Source: Leptothoe sp034932105 (lineage in GTDB: Bacteria > Cyanobacteriota > Cyanobacteriia > Phormidesmidales > Phormidesmidaceae). Taken from it: a stretch of 64,000 nucleotides of DNA. Both the position numbers and the translations under genes were made by a program. The notes under the pieces were generated by a model. It was given only the letters and a program-made list of their open reading frames with translations. It made no database searches and was not told the DNA's origin. The stretch covers positions 62,001 through 126,000 of the forward strand of contig NZ_JAYGIG010000114.1 in NCBI RefSeq assembly GCF_034932105.1, given 5' to 3'. Below are positions 7,659 to 16,299 of this stretch, piece after piece. Every line of letters begins with the position of its first letter. The first letter of the stretch is position 1.

Positions 7659-8981
7659 ATGGTTGTCAGTCGAGGAAAGACACCTAGTGCCCAGGAAACG
7701 TTTTTGCAGATGGCCCAAGCGGCTGGTCTGCGGGATCGTTTGTTGATTACCCTAGGACTATTGGTGCTGGTACGTTTTGGAATGTATATTCCTGTGCCAG
7801 GAATTGATCGTGTCGCTTTCTCACAGCAGGTTGATGCTGGAGGTCTACTGGGATTTCTAGATATCTTTGTGGGTGGTGGTTTATCCCTCCTGGGTATTTT
7901 TGCCTTGGGCATTTTGCCCTACATTAATGCCTCTATCATCATGCAGCTGCTGACGGCCGCTATTCCTCAATTGGAGGATCTTCAAAAGAACGAGGGGGAA
8001 GCTGGGCGGCGTAAAATTTCCCAAATTACCCGTTATTTAGCAGCGGGTTGGGCTGTATTGCAGAGTACGCTGCTGGCGAGCTTCTTGCTAAGTCCTTTTG
8101 CCAATCAACCGGGGGTGGCATTTATTGCTGAAACCGCCATAGCACTGACAGCCGGTTCAATGTTTGTCATGTGGGTGGGGGAGTTAATCACTGAGCGCGG
8201 TGTCGGTAATGGCGCATCGCTGCTGATTTTTCTAAATATTGTCTCATCGCTGCCCCGACTGCTGAATAGTGCGGTAGCTGTGGCCCAGTCCCCCACATCC
8301 TCGCGTCAAGATGTGGCTGGCATTGTCATTGTCAGCGTGGTTTATTTGGCCATGGTGGTGGGAATTGTGTTTGTTCAAGAGGGCATGCGACGGATCCCGA
8401 TTGTGTCTGCGCGCCGTCAAGTGGGCCGTAAGCTTTATTTGGAAAAGAGCAACTACCTACCTCTGCGTCTTAACCAAGGTGGTGTGATGCCGATTATCTT
8501 TGCTTCGGCCATCCTTGTTCTGCCTCTTCAGGCGGCTCCTTACATTGCCAGTACATTATCGAATCCTGGTGTTTCAAATTTTGTAAATGAATTTTTGAGC
8601 CCGGGGTCGATTCCCTACAACCTGATGTACCTGGTGATGATTCTGTTCTTCAGCTACTTTTATGCGTCGTTGGTGGTAGATCCTGAGGATATGTCCCGCA
8701 ACCTTAAAAAAATGGGGGCTAGTATTCCCGGTGTTCGTCCTGGTAAGGCGACGAGTGACTTCATTGGTAAGGTATTAAATAGGCTGACGTTTTTGGGCGC
8801 ACTGTTCCTGGGTGTTGTTGCTGTGGTTCCTAGTATGGTGGAAAGCGGTTTGCGCGTAACTGTATTTCAAGGCTTAGGAGCTACATCTTTGCTAATTTTG
8901 GTCGGTGTGGCGATTGACACGGCCAAGCAGATTCAAACCTATGTGATTTCCCAACGTTACGAGGGCATGGTGAAAAAATAG
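7659..8981 (+). CDS. secY: Preprotein translocase subunit SecY
   Basis: A 440-residue channel subunit of the SecYEG translocon; in cyanobacteria a single SecY serves plasma and thylakoid membranes. Ten hydrophobic segments are visible. Family signatures include RFGMYIPVPGIDR near the N-terminus, the second-helix region LPYINASIIMQLL, and the cytoplasmic loops RRIPIVSARRQVGRK and MSRNLKKMGASIPGVRPGK. Start ATG 7659 follows rplO by 98 bases. The stop overlaps the adk start by one base (ATAGTG), suggesting coupled translation. Confidence 0.98.
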   Translation: MVVSRGKTPSAQETFLQMAQAAGLRDRLLITLGLLVLVRFGMYIPVPGIDRVAFSQQVDAGGLLGFLDIFVGGGLSLLGIFALGILPYINASIIMQLLTAAIPQLEDLQKNEGEAGRRKISQITRYLAAGWAVLQSTLLASFLLSPFANQPGVAFIAETAIALTAGSMFVMWVGELITERGVGNGASLLIFLNIVSSLPRLLNSAVAVAQSPTSSRQDVAGIVIVSVVYLAMVVGIVFVQEGMRRIPIVSARRQVGRKLYLEKSNYLPLRLNQGGVMPIIFASAILVLPLQAAPYIASTLSNPGVSNFVNEFLSPGSIPYNLMYLVMILFFSYFYASLVVDPEDMSRNLKKMGASIPGVRPGKATSDFIGKVLNRLTFLGALFLGVVAVVPSMVESGLRVTVFQGLGATSLLILVGVAIDTAKQIQTYVISQRYEGMVKK

Positions 8982-9535
8982 TGATCAGAGTAATTTTTTT
9001 AGGTCCTCCCGGGGCTGGTAAGGGTACTCAGGCGGCTGTTCTATCTGAAGATTTTGGCGTTCCTCATATTTCTACTGGGGATATTTTGCGTTCAGCGGTG
9101 GCGGCTAAAAGTGAGCTGGGCCAAAAAGCTGAATCCTACATGAATGCGGGTGAATTGGTGCCGGATGATTTGATTTTGGATCTCATCCGTGAGCGTCTGG
9201 ATCAAGAAGATGCTGGCAAGGGATGGATTCTGGATGGGTTCCCTCGGAATGTGAGTCAGGCCAATTTTCTAGATAAGTTGCTGGCGGAGATTGGGCAGCC
9301 TTGTGAGTGTGTGCTAAATCTAGACGTGCCCGATAACGTTTTGATCTCACGGTTATTAGGGCGCGGTCGTGAAGATGACAATGAAGAGGTGATTCGTAAT
9401 CGACTCGTTGTTTATCGCCAGCAGACGGAACCGCTGATCGAGTTCTTTCGTAGTCGCCAGCAGCTGGTGTCGATCAATGGTAATCAGCCGATGGATTCGG
9501 TCGCGGCTGACTTGAAACAGGTTTTGCAGCCATAG
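8981..9535 (+). CDS. adk: Adenylate kinase
   Basis: A 184-residue adenylate kinase catalysing ATP + AMP to 2 ADP. The P-loop GPPGAGKGTQA is at residues 8-18, the AMP-binding segment STGDILR follows, and the WILDGFPRNVSQA motif is intact. The protein is of the short type: the region between LISRLLGRGREDDNEE and the C-terminus lacks the roughly 27-residue LID domain found in E. coli Adk, as is common in cyanobacteria. The start is GTG 8981, overlapping secY by one base. Secure. Confidence 0.97.
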   Translation: MIRVIFLGPPGAGKGTQAAVLSEDFGVPHISTGDILRSAVAAKSELGQKAESYMNAGELVPDDLILDLIRERLDQEDAGKGWILDGFPRNVSQANFLDKLLAEIGQPCECVLNLDVPDNVLISRLLGRGREDDNEEVIRNRLVVYRQQTEPLIEFFRSRQQLVSINGNQPMDSVAADLKQVLQP

Positions 9536-9669
9536 GATGTGGGCGGATAAATTAATTTGGCCATTTGATTCATGGGTATTCCCACGCCTGGCAAAATTGT
9601 ATTGTATGTATCATTTGTTACGCTTGTAGCATTGGCTCATATAGGCTAGAACTTTGGACGGATATCACG

Positions 9670-9710
9670 GTTTTAGGTGATGCCAAAGGGGTAGGTAGAT
9701 ATCCTAAAAC
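9670..9710 (+). promoter_or_regulatory. Inverted repeat in the infA leader
   Basis: GTTTTAGG at 9670-9677 and CCTAAAAC at 9703-9710 form an 8-bp perfect stem around a 25-base loop, and flanking TATC/GATA (about 9663 and 9717) could extend it imperfectly. It lies in the 260-base gap between adk and infA, the largest gap in this operon and the only one with clear secondary structure, so it may separate or regulate infA expression. No poly-T tract follows, so it is not a canonical terminator. Confidence 0.35.
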
Positions 9711-9795
9711 ATCGGGATATTTACTTTAGGAGCGGCTAGACCTATGGGTCCGTCCGCTATGTATTTGATTGTTTACTGAGTTGAGGAATAGCTAC

Positions 9796-10020
9796 TTGTC
9801 TAAGCAAGATTTGATTGAAATGGAAGGGACTGTTACCGAATCTCTTCCGAATGCCATGTTTCGGGTAGATTTGGACAATGGGTTTAACGTATTGGCCCAT
9901 ATCTCAGGCAAAATCCGCCGCAATTACATCAAGATTTTGCCAGGAGATAGGGTGAAGGTTGAGCTTACGCCCTACGACCTGACAAAAGGACGTATTACCT
10001 ATCGCTTGCGGAAGAAATAA
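9796..10020 (+). CDS. infA: Translation initiation factor IF-1
   Basis: A 74-residue OB-fold protein that binds the ribosomal A site during initiation. The start is TTG at 9796 ([19 protein letters not shown]): this gives the exact family length, and GAGGAA at 9783-9788 is a proper ribosome binding site. An in-frame TTG at 9769 would add nine residues without family support. The conserved [18 protein letters not shown] and [13 protein letters not shown] are intact. It is the last gene of the ribosomal operon here; rpmJ, which normally follows, is not found in the 70 bases before the next gene. Confidence 0.96.
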
Positions 10021-10090
10021 GGGGTAAAAGTTTTTGGAGTGCTGAGTTTTGGCATGACTTCCAGGGCATAACGGTAGCTGTTAGTAACTG

Positions 10091-11146
10091 TCAGCTGAGG
10101 ATGATATCTAGGATTGGGGTTGGACTAAAGCGGACGACGTCTGTACAGGGAAGTCCGGTGGTTTCTGATAGAGCTGAGATCCCTTCCCTAGCTTCATTTT
10201 CATCCACGCCAAAGGTGTTTAAGGCAATGCCGACAATTTTGGGGGATGTAAATGTTCCGCCTGCGGCGGCGACCGTTTCGTAGAGATGGATTACCTCCTG
10301 AATCGGGGGAATGGCAAACTCTGGAAAGTGCTGAATGGATTTCAGGTTAATTTTGTGTACTAGCACTAGGTGTGTTGGTTGGGATCCGCGCAATAGGGGC
10401 AATGTGGCGGTGGAGGCAGGATTTAATAGTGAACCCTGGCCTTCGATGTATAGAACGTCATTGTGATCTGCGTGGGCCAGCACCGCTTGCTCAACAGCTC
10501 CGGCGGCAAAGTCTACGCGCACGGCATCGAGGGCTATGCCCTCAGCCCCCAGCATCAGAGCGGTTTGCCCTGTGGCGATTAATTGTGAGTTTAATCCCCT
10601 GCCTTGGGTGGCTCGGTTCAGCTCAATGCAGGTGGACATTTTGCCAACGGCCATGTCGGTGCCGACGGCCAATACCCGACGGCAGTTGAGGTGGCGGGCT
10701 TTGCCGGTGCCGACGGAGAGGTCGCTGGGTTCTTGGCGCATATCCCAAATCCACTGATCGGGATAGCGGGTGGGATCTAGATGCTGGGTGAGGCTGGGAT
10801 CGGCATTGAAGTAGGTGTGGAGACCGTTCATGATGTTGAGGCCTGCTGCGATCGCAACGCCCACTTCTTCTTTCCAAGGTGCTGGCAACCTTCCGCCGGA
10901 GGGCGCTAACCCAATCGCTAGCACATCGGGTTTGTGGGCCAGGGCTGCCTGCATGGTGGCGACAATGGGCACATCGCGGTCAATGCCAGTCAAGTCTTTG
11001 ATGGATTTCCCGGCACAGGTTTCGTCAATGATGACGGCGATGGGATTCTGGCTGTAGCGCAGCAGTGCTAGGCCGGTTTTACCTTTGGCGCCGGTAATAC
11101 CGTTGTGGAGCAAAATGGCAATGCGATGGTGGGGTTGGAGATGCAT
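10091..11146 (-). CDS. DUF1611 family protein (P-loop containing, function unassigned)
   Basis: A protein of 351 residues from ATG at 11146 (MHLQPHHRIAILL); an in-frame GTG at 11158 could add four residues. The family is recognised by the N-terminal Rossmann-like half (IAILLHNGITGAKGKTGLAL, AIGLAPSGGRLP) and the C-terminal P-loop half beginning RVLAVGTDMAVGKMSTCIEL (about residue 157 onward), with IEGQGSLLNPASTATLPLL as a second signature. Some members of DUF1611 act on N-acylated D-amino acids and cyanobacterial members often lie near dipeptide epimerase genes, but no such neighbour is in this window. The gene converges on infA, ending 70 bases from it. The substrate is not inferable from sequence. 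Confidence 0.8.
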   Translation of the reverse strand: MHLQPHHRIAILLHNGITGAKGKTGLALLRYSQNPIAVIIDETCAGKSIKDLTGIDRDVPIVATMQAALAHKPDVLAIGLAPSGGRLPAPWKEEVGVAIAAGLNIMNGLHTYFNADPSLTQHLDPTRYPDQWIWDMRQEPSDLSVGTGKARHLNCRRVLAVGTDMAVGKMSTCIELNRATQGRGLNSQLIATGQTALMLGAEGIALDAVRVDFAAGAVEQAVLAHADHNDVLYIEGQGSLLNPASTATLPLLRGSQPTHLVLVHKINLKSIQHFPEFAIPPIQEVIHLYETVAAAGGTFTSPKIVGIALNTFGVDENEAREGISALSETTGLPCTDVVRFSPTPILDIILS

Positions 11147-11316
11147 GGTTGTGAACACACGGGTGTTTGAGTTTTGAATGATCAGTGTTGCACCCTAGGG
11201 GCCTGCCACAGCTAAAAATTAGGGTTGCCGATCTATAGAAGTCTTACACAGAGATGTTTTTGAAAATGTCCCACCCTCACATTAAGCGGTGACATTGTCC
11301 GGGGCAGGTATGGCGT

Positions 11317-12492
11317 TTAAGTCCCTCCCCCTAGTACGGGATACCCCAATAGGCCCAGGGCTGCACCGGCCAAAATAAGTTTCCAAGCGGTAATTTTGAA
11401 TTGGATGATGGCAATAAGTGATGCGATCGCAATGGCCACCGCCATCACCGACAGAGGCCACGTGGTCTGACCAAAGCTGGTGTGACCTAGGGGGACTGCC
11501 GCCGCCAAAATTGCCCCGACCACCGCCGGTTTAATGCCTTTGAGAAATGCCTGGACCCAAGGGTTGGTCCGGAGGCGCACCAATAGGGGGGCCGCCAGCA
11601 TGATAAACAAAAACGAGGGTGTAAAAATACCGACAGTCGAGACCAACGCCCCCCAAAACCCCGCCATTTTATACCCCACAAAGGCTGCCGTAAGTACCAC
11701 TGGACCCGGACTGAGCTGACCGATGGCCACCCCATTGATAAAGTCCTGCGTGGAGAGCCATCCCAACCGTTGGACCAGCTCAAACTCCAGCAATGGAATA
11801 ATCACCAGCCCACCCCCAAAGATCAGCGTACCTACCTTAAGAAAGAATATAAAGAGGGGCCACCCATGGGCTGTGATCCGTTCGGTGCCCCAAAAACTAG
11901 GGTGTACCATCGCCCATAATCCTAAGGGCATAAACCCATGGAGCCTCAGCCCCTTGGGACCGTAAAGCCCCATGCCCAACAGTCCGGCCAGCAAGAATAG
12001 AACCGGGGTACTGAGATTGCTAAATGCACTGGCCAAAAACGCCAGACCCATGATGGACCCACCGATCCAAGTGTTAATAGATTTGCGGCCTAGGTTATAG
12101 CAAAATCCCAGAATGATCGCCACCATCACAGGGGATAGACCAAAGAATAGGGCCACCAGTTGGGGTAGCTGCTGAAACCGAAAATACGCCCAGCTCAAAA
12201 CCACCACAATCAAAAATGCGGGGGTAATAAAGGCCAGACCTGCCACCAAAGCCCCTAGCCACCCGCCATGGACATAGCCCGTGTAAATTCCCATTTGCGT
12301 AGAAGCTGGGCCAGGCAGCATTTCACACACCGCCAGCCCATCAGTAAACTCATCGGTGCTGAGCCAGCCCCGTTGCTCTACGGCTGCATCATTAATCATG
12401 GCGATGTGGGCTTGGGGCCCACCAAAGCCTATAGACCCTAACCTTAGGAACAGCACAGCCAGTTCCTGTAGACGGTTTATCTGGGGATTCAT
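11317..12492 (-). CDS. chrA: Chromate transporter, CHR family (ChrA-like)
   Basis: A 391-residue polytopic membrane protein made of two homologous halves, as in long-form CHR transporters. The first half carries LGSIGFGGPQAHIAMIND and CEMLPGPASTQMGIYTG; the second repeats the pattern as FGGGLVIIPLLE and GQLSPGPVVLTAAFVGYK. Family members export chromate, and some are linked to sulfate stress. The gene diverges from a LysR regulator 97 bases away, with an operator-like inverted repeat between them, so control by that regulator is plausible. True substrate is an inference from family membership. ATG 12492 is the start. Confidence 0.88.
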   Translation of the reverse strand: MNPQINRLQELAVLFLRLGSIGFGGPQAHIAMINDAAVEQRGWLSTDEFTDGLAVCEMLPGPASTQMGIYTGYVHGGWLGALVAGLAFITPAFLIVVVLSWAYFRFQQLPQLVALFFGLSPVMVAIILGFCYNLGRKSINTWIGGSIMGLAFLASAFSNLSTPVLFLLAGLLGMGLYGPKGLRLHGFMPLGLWAMVHPSFWGTERITAHGWPLFIFFLKVGTLIFGGGLVIIPLLEFELVQRLGWLSTQDFINGVAIGQLSPGPVVLTAAFVGYKMAGFWGALVSTVGIFTPSFLFIMLAAPLLVRLRTNPWVQAFLKGIKPAVVGAILAAAVPLGHTSFGQTTWPLSVMAVAIAIASLIAIIQFKITAWKLILAGAALGLLGYPVLGGGT

Positions 12493-12521
12493 AGAAAAAA
12501 TCCACTATAGTAGGTTTGTTT

Positions 12522-12560
12522 GATAGAATAGAATCTATCGATTGGCGATTCACGATAGAT
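12522..12560. promoter_or_regulatory. Putative LysR operator between chrA and the LysR gene
   Basis: ATCTATCG (12533-12540) and CGATAGAT (12553-12560) form a perfect 8-bp inverted repeat with a 12-base spacer, and a third half site GATAGA lies at 12522-12527, inverted relative to TCTATC at 12534-12539. LysR regulators typically bind dyads of this kind in divergent promoters. The position between the two divergent genes supports an operator, but binding is inferred. Confidence 0.45.
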
Positions 12561-12589
12561 TGCTGACAGCTACAACGAGGATTTACCCT

Positions 12590-13546
12590 GTGATTCATGC
12601 GACGCTCCATCAACTCAAGGTGTTTGAAGCAACTGCGCGTCACGGTAGTTTTACCCGTGCAGCTGAAGAACTCTATTTAACCCAGCCAACGGTTTCTATA
12701 CAAGTCAAGCAGCTTACAAAGGCGGTGGGATTGCCCCTGTTTGAGCAGATTGGCAAGCGGCTTTATCTGACCCAGGCGGGTAAAAAGTTACTGGAAACCT
12801 GCCAAGAAATTTTCCAAGGGCTATCCCAGTTTGAAATGTCCATTGCCGACCTTAAGGGCATGAAACAGGGCAAGCTGAGCATCGCCGTGATTACCACAGC
12901 TAAGTACTTTGTGCCTCGGTTACTGGGGCCATTTTGCAAGCGTTATCCCGGTATCGACATTTCCCTGAAGGTAACCAACCATCAGAATATTCAAGAGCGG
13001 ATGCTCTACAACCAGGATGATCTGTTTATCTTTAGCCAACTCCCTAGCCAGCCGGATCTAAAGACTTATCCCTTTTTGGATAATCCGTTAGTGGTGATTG
13101 CCCCGACGGACCATCCCTTGGCGGGCAAGCGCAACATCCCGATCGATGTGCTGAATGATGAACCCTTCATTATGCGGGAGCCGGGCTCAGGTACCCGTTC
13201 AGCGGTGCAAAAACTGTTTGCGGCCCATAATATTGAGGTCAAGGTGCGCCTGGAGCTGGGGAGTAACGAGGCCATTAAGCAGGGAATTGCAGGTGGTTTG
13301 GGGGTTTCGGTCCTATCGCAGCACACGATTATTTCGGAAGGGAGTACGGGGGAATTTGCCATTCTGGACATCAATGGATTTCCCATCCCTCGCCAGTGGT
13401 ACGTGGGGCATTTAGCGGGCAAGCAACTTTCTGTAGTGGCTGAGAGCTTTTTGAATTACCTGTTGGAGGAAAGTCCGGCCATGGCGAAGCGATTTTTGCC
13501 GGGGTTGGGACAGCCGCTGTCGGCCAAAGAAGCGGCCGTAGTGTGA
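12590..13546 (+). CDS. LysR-family regulator, CmpR/CcmR(NdhR)/RbcR-like
   Basis: A 318-residue LysR-type regulator. GTG at 12590 (IHATLHQLKVFEATARHGSF) is chosen: the winged helix begins here in the family and ACGAGG lies at 12575-12580. The helix-turn-helix segment is FTRAAEELYLTQPTVSIQVK, followed by a two-lobed effector domain that includes NDEPFIMREPGSGTR and ELGSNEAIKQGIAGGLGVSV. The closest recalled relatives are the cyanobacterial CO2-response regulators CmpR and CcmR/NdhR, which sense Calvin-cycle or photorespiration metabolites. The neighbouring ndhF1 gene (convergent) fits an inorganic-carbon or NDH-1 theme, yet the divergent partner is a chromate transporter. The exact paralogue cannot be fixed by eye. 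The last 11 codons lie inside the first copy of a 46-bp repeat. Confidence 0.85.
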   Translation: MIHATLHQLKVFEATARHGSFTRAAEELYLTQPTVSIQVKQLTKAVGLPLFEQIGKRLYLTQAGKKLLETCQEIFQGLSQFEMSIADLKGMKQGKLSIAVITTAKYFVPRLLGPFCKRYPGIDISLKVTNHQNIQERMLYNQDDLFIFSQLPSQPDLKTYPFLDNPLVVIAPTDHPLAGKRNIPIDVLNDEPFIMREPGSGTRSAVQKLFAAHNIEVKVRLELGSNEAIKQGIAGGLGVSVLSQHTIISEGSTGEFAILDINGFPIPRQWYVGHLAGKQLSVVAESFLNYLLEESPAMAKRFLPGLGQPLSAKEAAVV

Positions 13547-13800
13547 CAGGTTCAGACAGCCGCTGTCGGCCAAAGAAGCGGCCGTAGTGTGACAGGTTCA
13601 GACAGCCGCTGTCGGCCAAAGAAGCGGCCGTAGTGTGACAGGTTCAGACAGTCGTGTCGACCAAAGAATCGGCCGTAGTGTGATAGGTTCAAGCAGAGTC
13701 GTATCGACCAAAGAATCGGCCGTAGTGTGATAGGTTCAAGCAGAGTCGTGCCGACCAAAGAATCGGCCGTAGTGTGACAGGTTCAGGCAGTCGTGTCGAG
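13511..13800. repeat. 46-bp direct tandem repeat array, about 6.3 copies
   Basis: Units begin with CAGCCGCTGTCGGCC or its variant CAG(AG)TCGTGTCGACC at 13511, 13557, 13603, 13649, 13694 and 13741, with a degraded partial copy from 13788. The first three are 46 bp and nearly identical; the fourth is 45 bp and the next two are 47 bp, showing drift. Copy 1 forms the 3' end of the LysR gene, including its stop codon. Each unit holds AAAGAAGCGGCCG or AAAGAATCGGCCG, resembling the right arm of the terminator at 13832-13862, so the array may have grown from a terminator-like sequence. Confidence 0.93.
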
Positions 13801-13831
13801 TAAAGGGACGGCTATAGTTTTTATAAATAAA

Positions 13832-13866
13832 AGCAGCCGTTTCAAGTAAAGAAGCGGCTGCTTTTT
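13832..13866. terminator. Bidirectional intrinsic terminator between LysR gene and ndhF1
   Basis: AGCAGCCGTTTC (13832-13843) pairs with GAAGCGGCTGCT (13851-13862), a 12-bp stem with one G-T pair and a 7-base loop. CTTTTTGG follows on the + strand, and on the - strand the stem is followed by TTTATTTATAAAAA. It therefore can end transcripts from both convergent genes. Confidence 0.85.
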
Positions 13867-13902
13867 GGTTGATTGTGAATGCTTGGCTGCATTCAACGCG
13901 GA

Positions 13903-15984
13903 TTAGGTTAGACCCGATAGCAGCACCAGTCCTAAGACCGCACCAAATACAATCAGGGCATAGAACTGGGCTCGGCCAGTTTCTAGGTATTTAAGGCCCT
14001 CACCGGTAATCAGGGTGAGGAAGCCGGTGAGGTTGACAATGCCATCCACCAGCTTGACATCGATGGTTAGAGCGCCTTTGGCCAGCTTACGACTGCCTTG
14101 GACAAAGAGAACTTCATAGATGTCGTCGATGTACCACTTATTGAGGGAGAAGTTATAGAGCGGCTTGATCTTGTTTGCGATCGCACTCGGATCTATCGTC
14201 TTCGTCACATACATCAACACCGCCAGGGTGATCCCCACCACCGAGATAGCCACGGAGCTGCCAGCCATCACTGCAAACTCATGGAGATCAACTTCTTCGG
14301 CCAGTTCAGCCACGGTGACCACTTCCCCAGGAGCCGAAATAAATGCCTCAAAGTAGTTGCCAAATGGGGTGCCCATCAGACCAATCAAAATGGACGGGAC
14401 CGCCAACAACATCAGCGGCAAGGTCATGGATAGGGGAGACTCATGGGGTTCAGAAGCATGGTGGTGCTCCTCATGGTGCTCATGCTCTTCTTCCGCCGTG
14501 GGCATTTCCTGGGTACTCATAGCCCCAGGACCGAGGGACGCTCCCATCCGCTGTAGGTGCTCAATCCGGAGCTGTTCCTTAATGGTCTCGTTAGTACCCT
14601 TAAATTCTCCTTCAAAGGTGGAGAGGTACATGCGGAACATATAGAACGCCGTGATCCCAGCAGTTACCCAGCCCACTGCCCAAAGGACAGGACTGACTTG
14701 GAAGGTGGAACCCAGGATCTCATCCTTAGACCAGAAACCTGCAAATGGAGGAATCCCAGAAATAGCCAGGGTGCCAATCAAGAACGTAATGCCTGTGGCG
14801 GGCATATACTTTCGCAGTCCTCCCATCAGACGCATATCTTGGGCATAGGTGGGATTGTGGCCCACCACCCCTTCCATGCCGTGGATTACAGAGCCAGATC
14901 CGAGGAACAGCATGGCCTTGAAGTAGGCATGGGTCATCAGGTGGAACAGGCCCGCACTATAGGCTCCCACCCCCATGGCCATCACCATGTAACCCAGCTG
15001 GGACATGGTGGAATAGGCCAGACCTTTCTTGATGTCGTTTTGAGTGATGGCGATGGTGGCCCCCATCATGGCGGTAAAGGCCCCCACATAGGCAATGGTG
15101 GTCATCACCAAGGGGATATCTTCAAACACCGGGTACATGCGGCCAATCAGGAATACCCCCGCTGCCACCATGGTCGCTGCGTGGATCAGGGCGGAAATGG
15201 GGGTGGGGCCTTCCATGGCATCGGGTAGCCACACATGGAGGGGAAACTGGGCCGACTTGGCCATGGGACCCATGAAGACCAAAATGGCAAACAGGGCGGC
15301 TACGCCACCGGGTATACTGCCGACTTCCACCAGGTGGGTCAGCCGTTCGCCCATGATCTCAAAGTTAAAGCTGCCGGTGGCCCAAAACAGGCCGAGCATG
15401 CCTAGCAGTAGGCCAAAGTCACCCACACGGTTGGTGACAAATGCTTTTTGACAGGCGTCTGCGGCTGGTTTGCGGTTATACCAAAAACCGATTAGCAGGT
15501 AGGAGCACATGCCCACCAGCTCCCAAAATACATAGACCTGTAGCAGGTTGGGGCTGATCACCAGACCCAACATGGAGAAGCTAAACAAACTCAAGTAGGC
15601 ATAGAACCGGACATAGCCAGGGTCGTGAGCCATGTAGCCATCGGTGTAGACCATCACCAGGAAGGCTACGGTGGTGACAATGACCAGCATCAGTGAGGCC
15701 AGGTGGTCGATGGTGTAGCCCATTTGGATGGTGAAATCGCCCGCTGAGGCCCACTCAAACATGTATGAGTAGGGCTCGTGGCCGTTCCACTGGCTCCAGA
15801 AAATGCCGAATGACATCACCATCGCTGCCCCAATCAGGGTAACGATAAATACTGAGCTGGGCGTACGCAGCTTGCTAGTGGCGTCGCTATAGCTAATTAG
15901 ACCCATGCCGACGATGGCTGCCCCTAGGAGTGGCAGTACAGGGATGAGCCATGCATAAGAATAGAGAGCTTCCAAGGATTCCAT
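13903..15984 (-). CDS. ndhF1: NAD(P)H-quinone oxidoreductase subunit 5, NdhF1 type
   Basis: A 693-residue proton-pumping subunit of the NDH-1L complex in the thylakoid membrane. ATG at 15984 (MESLEALYSYAWLIPVLPLL) is the family start; the longer frame up to 16041 adds 19 residues with no support. It has about 16 transmembrane helices, with signatures FVTNRVGDFGLLLGMLG, KSAQFPLHVWLPDAMEGPTP and ITQNDIKKGLAYSTMSQLGY, typical of NuoL/NdhF. The C-terminal lateral helix region and FYALIVFGAVLGLVLLSG end are present. Near-identity in pattern to NdhF1 rather than the CO2-uptake forms NdhF3/F4 is a judgement from recall. A His/Glu-rich linker (EEEHEHHEEHHH) lies near residue 500. ndhD is not adjacent in this window. 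Confidence 0.92.
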   Translation of the reverse strand: MESLEALYSYAWLIPVLPLLGAAIVGMGLISYSDATSKLRTPSSVFIVTLIGAAMVMSFGIFWSQWNGHEPYSYMFEWASAGDFTIQMGYTIDHLASLMLVIVTTVAFLVMVYTDGYMAHDPGYVRFYAYLSLFSFSMLGLVISPNLLQVYVFWELVGMCSYLLIGFWYNRKPAADACQKAFVTNRVGDFGLLLGMLGLFWATGSFNFEIMGERLTHLVEVGSIPGGVAALFAILVFMGPMAKSAQFPLHVWLPDAMEGPTPISALIHAATMVAAGVFLIGRMYPVFEDIPLVMTTIAYVGAFTAMMGATIAITQNDIKKGLAYSTMSQLGYMVMAMGVGAYSAGLFHLMTHAYFKAMLFLGSGSVIHGMEGVVGHNPTYAQDMRLMGGLRKYMPATGITFLIGTLAISGIPPFAGFWSKDEILGSTFQVSPVLWAVGWVTAGITAFYMFRMYLSTFEGEFKGTNETIKEQLRIEHLQRMGASLGPGAMSTQEMPTAEEEHEHHEEHHHASEPHESPLSMTLPLMLLAVPSILIGLMGTPFGNYFEAFISAPGEVVTVAELAEEVDLHEFAVMAGSSVAISVVGITLAVLMYVTKTIDPSAIANKIKPLYNFSLNKWYIDDIYEVLFVQGSRKLAKGALTIDVKLVDGIVNLTGFLTLITGEGLKYLETGRAQFYALIVFGAVLGLVLLSGLT

Positions 15985-16299
15985 AATATTTTTATTTGGT
16001 TGCCCGTGGTGTTTGGCAAAACCGCCTATATTCTGACACATGGGAGATGGACTAGTTTTCTACTTTGGGGGCACCTTTCTTGCGGAACATTGATTTTTCC
16101 TTGAGCAACTGCTCATGGTGAAACGGTGTAATTCAGTCCTACTGAGGACTTCTGGAGGAGCAGGGTTTGATTGGTTTCTGAGTAGATAGTGATCCTGAGA
16201 AAAAGGTTATTTTTTGCGACGGACTTTGGGGCTTTCGGTTTTTGTGTGATTTGGGTGTAATCGCGGTCTGATTGGGGTGGGCTTTGGGGCCTTTTGGCG
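15985..16299. other. Divergent intergenic region ndhF1 / MscS-DEP gene
   Basis: 315 bases holding the upstream regions of two divergent genes. No ORF, strong hairpin or recognisable promoter pair stands out. The - strand context just before ndhF1 is AT-rich (AATAAAAATATT) and lacks a clear ribosome binding site. Confidence 0.5.

Noticed and set aside
13371..13758. - strand frames with repeated SHYGRFFGRQRL-like peptides
   Set aside because: They are translations of the 46-bp DNA repeat; unit length is not a multiple of three, so no stable repeat protein is encoded.
13511..13800. CRISPR array
   Set aside because: Units are contiguous 46-bp tandem copies without unique spacers and no cas genes are present.
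14557..15228. 223-codon + strand frame opposite ndhF1
   Set aside because: His/Gly-rich shadow of the ndhF1 coding sequence with no ribosome binding site.
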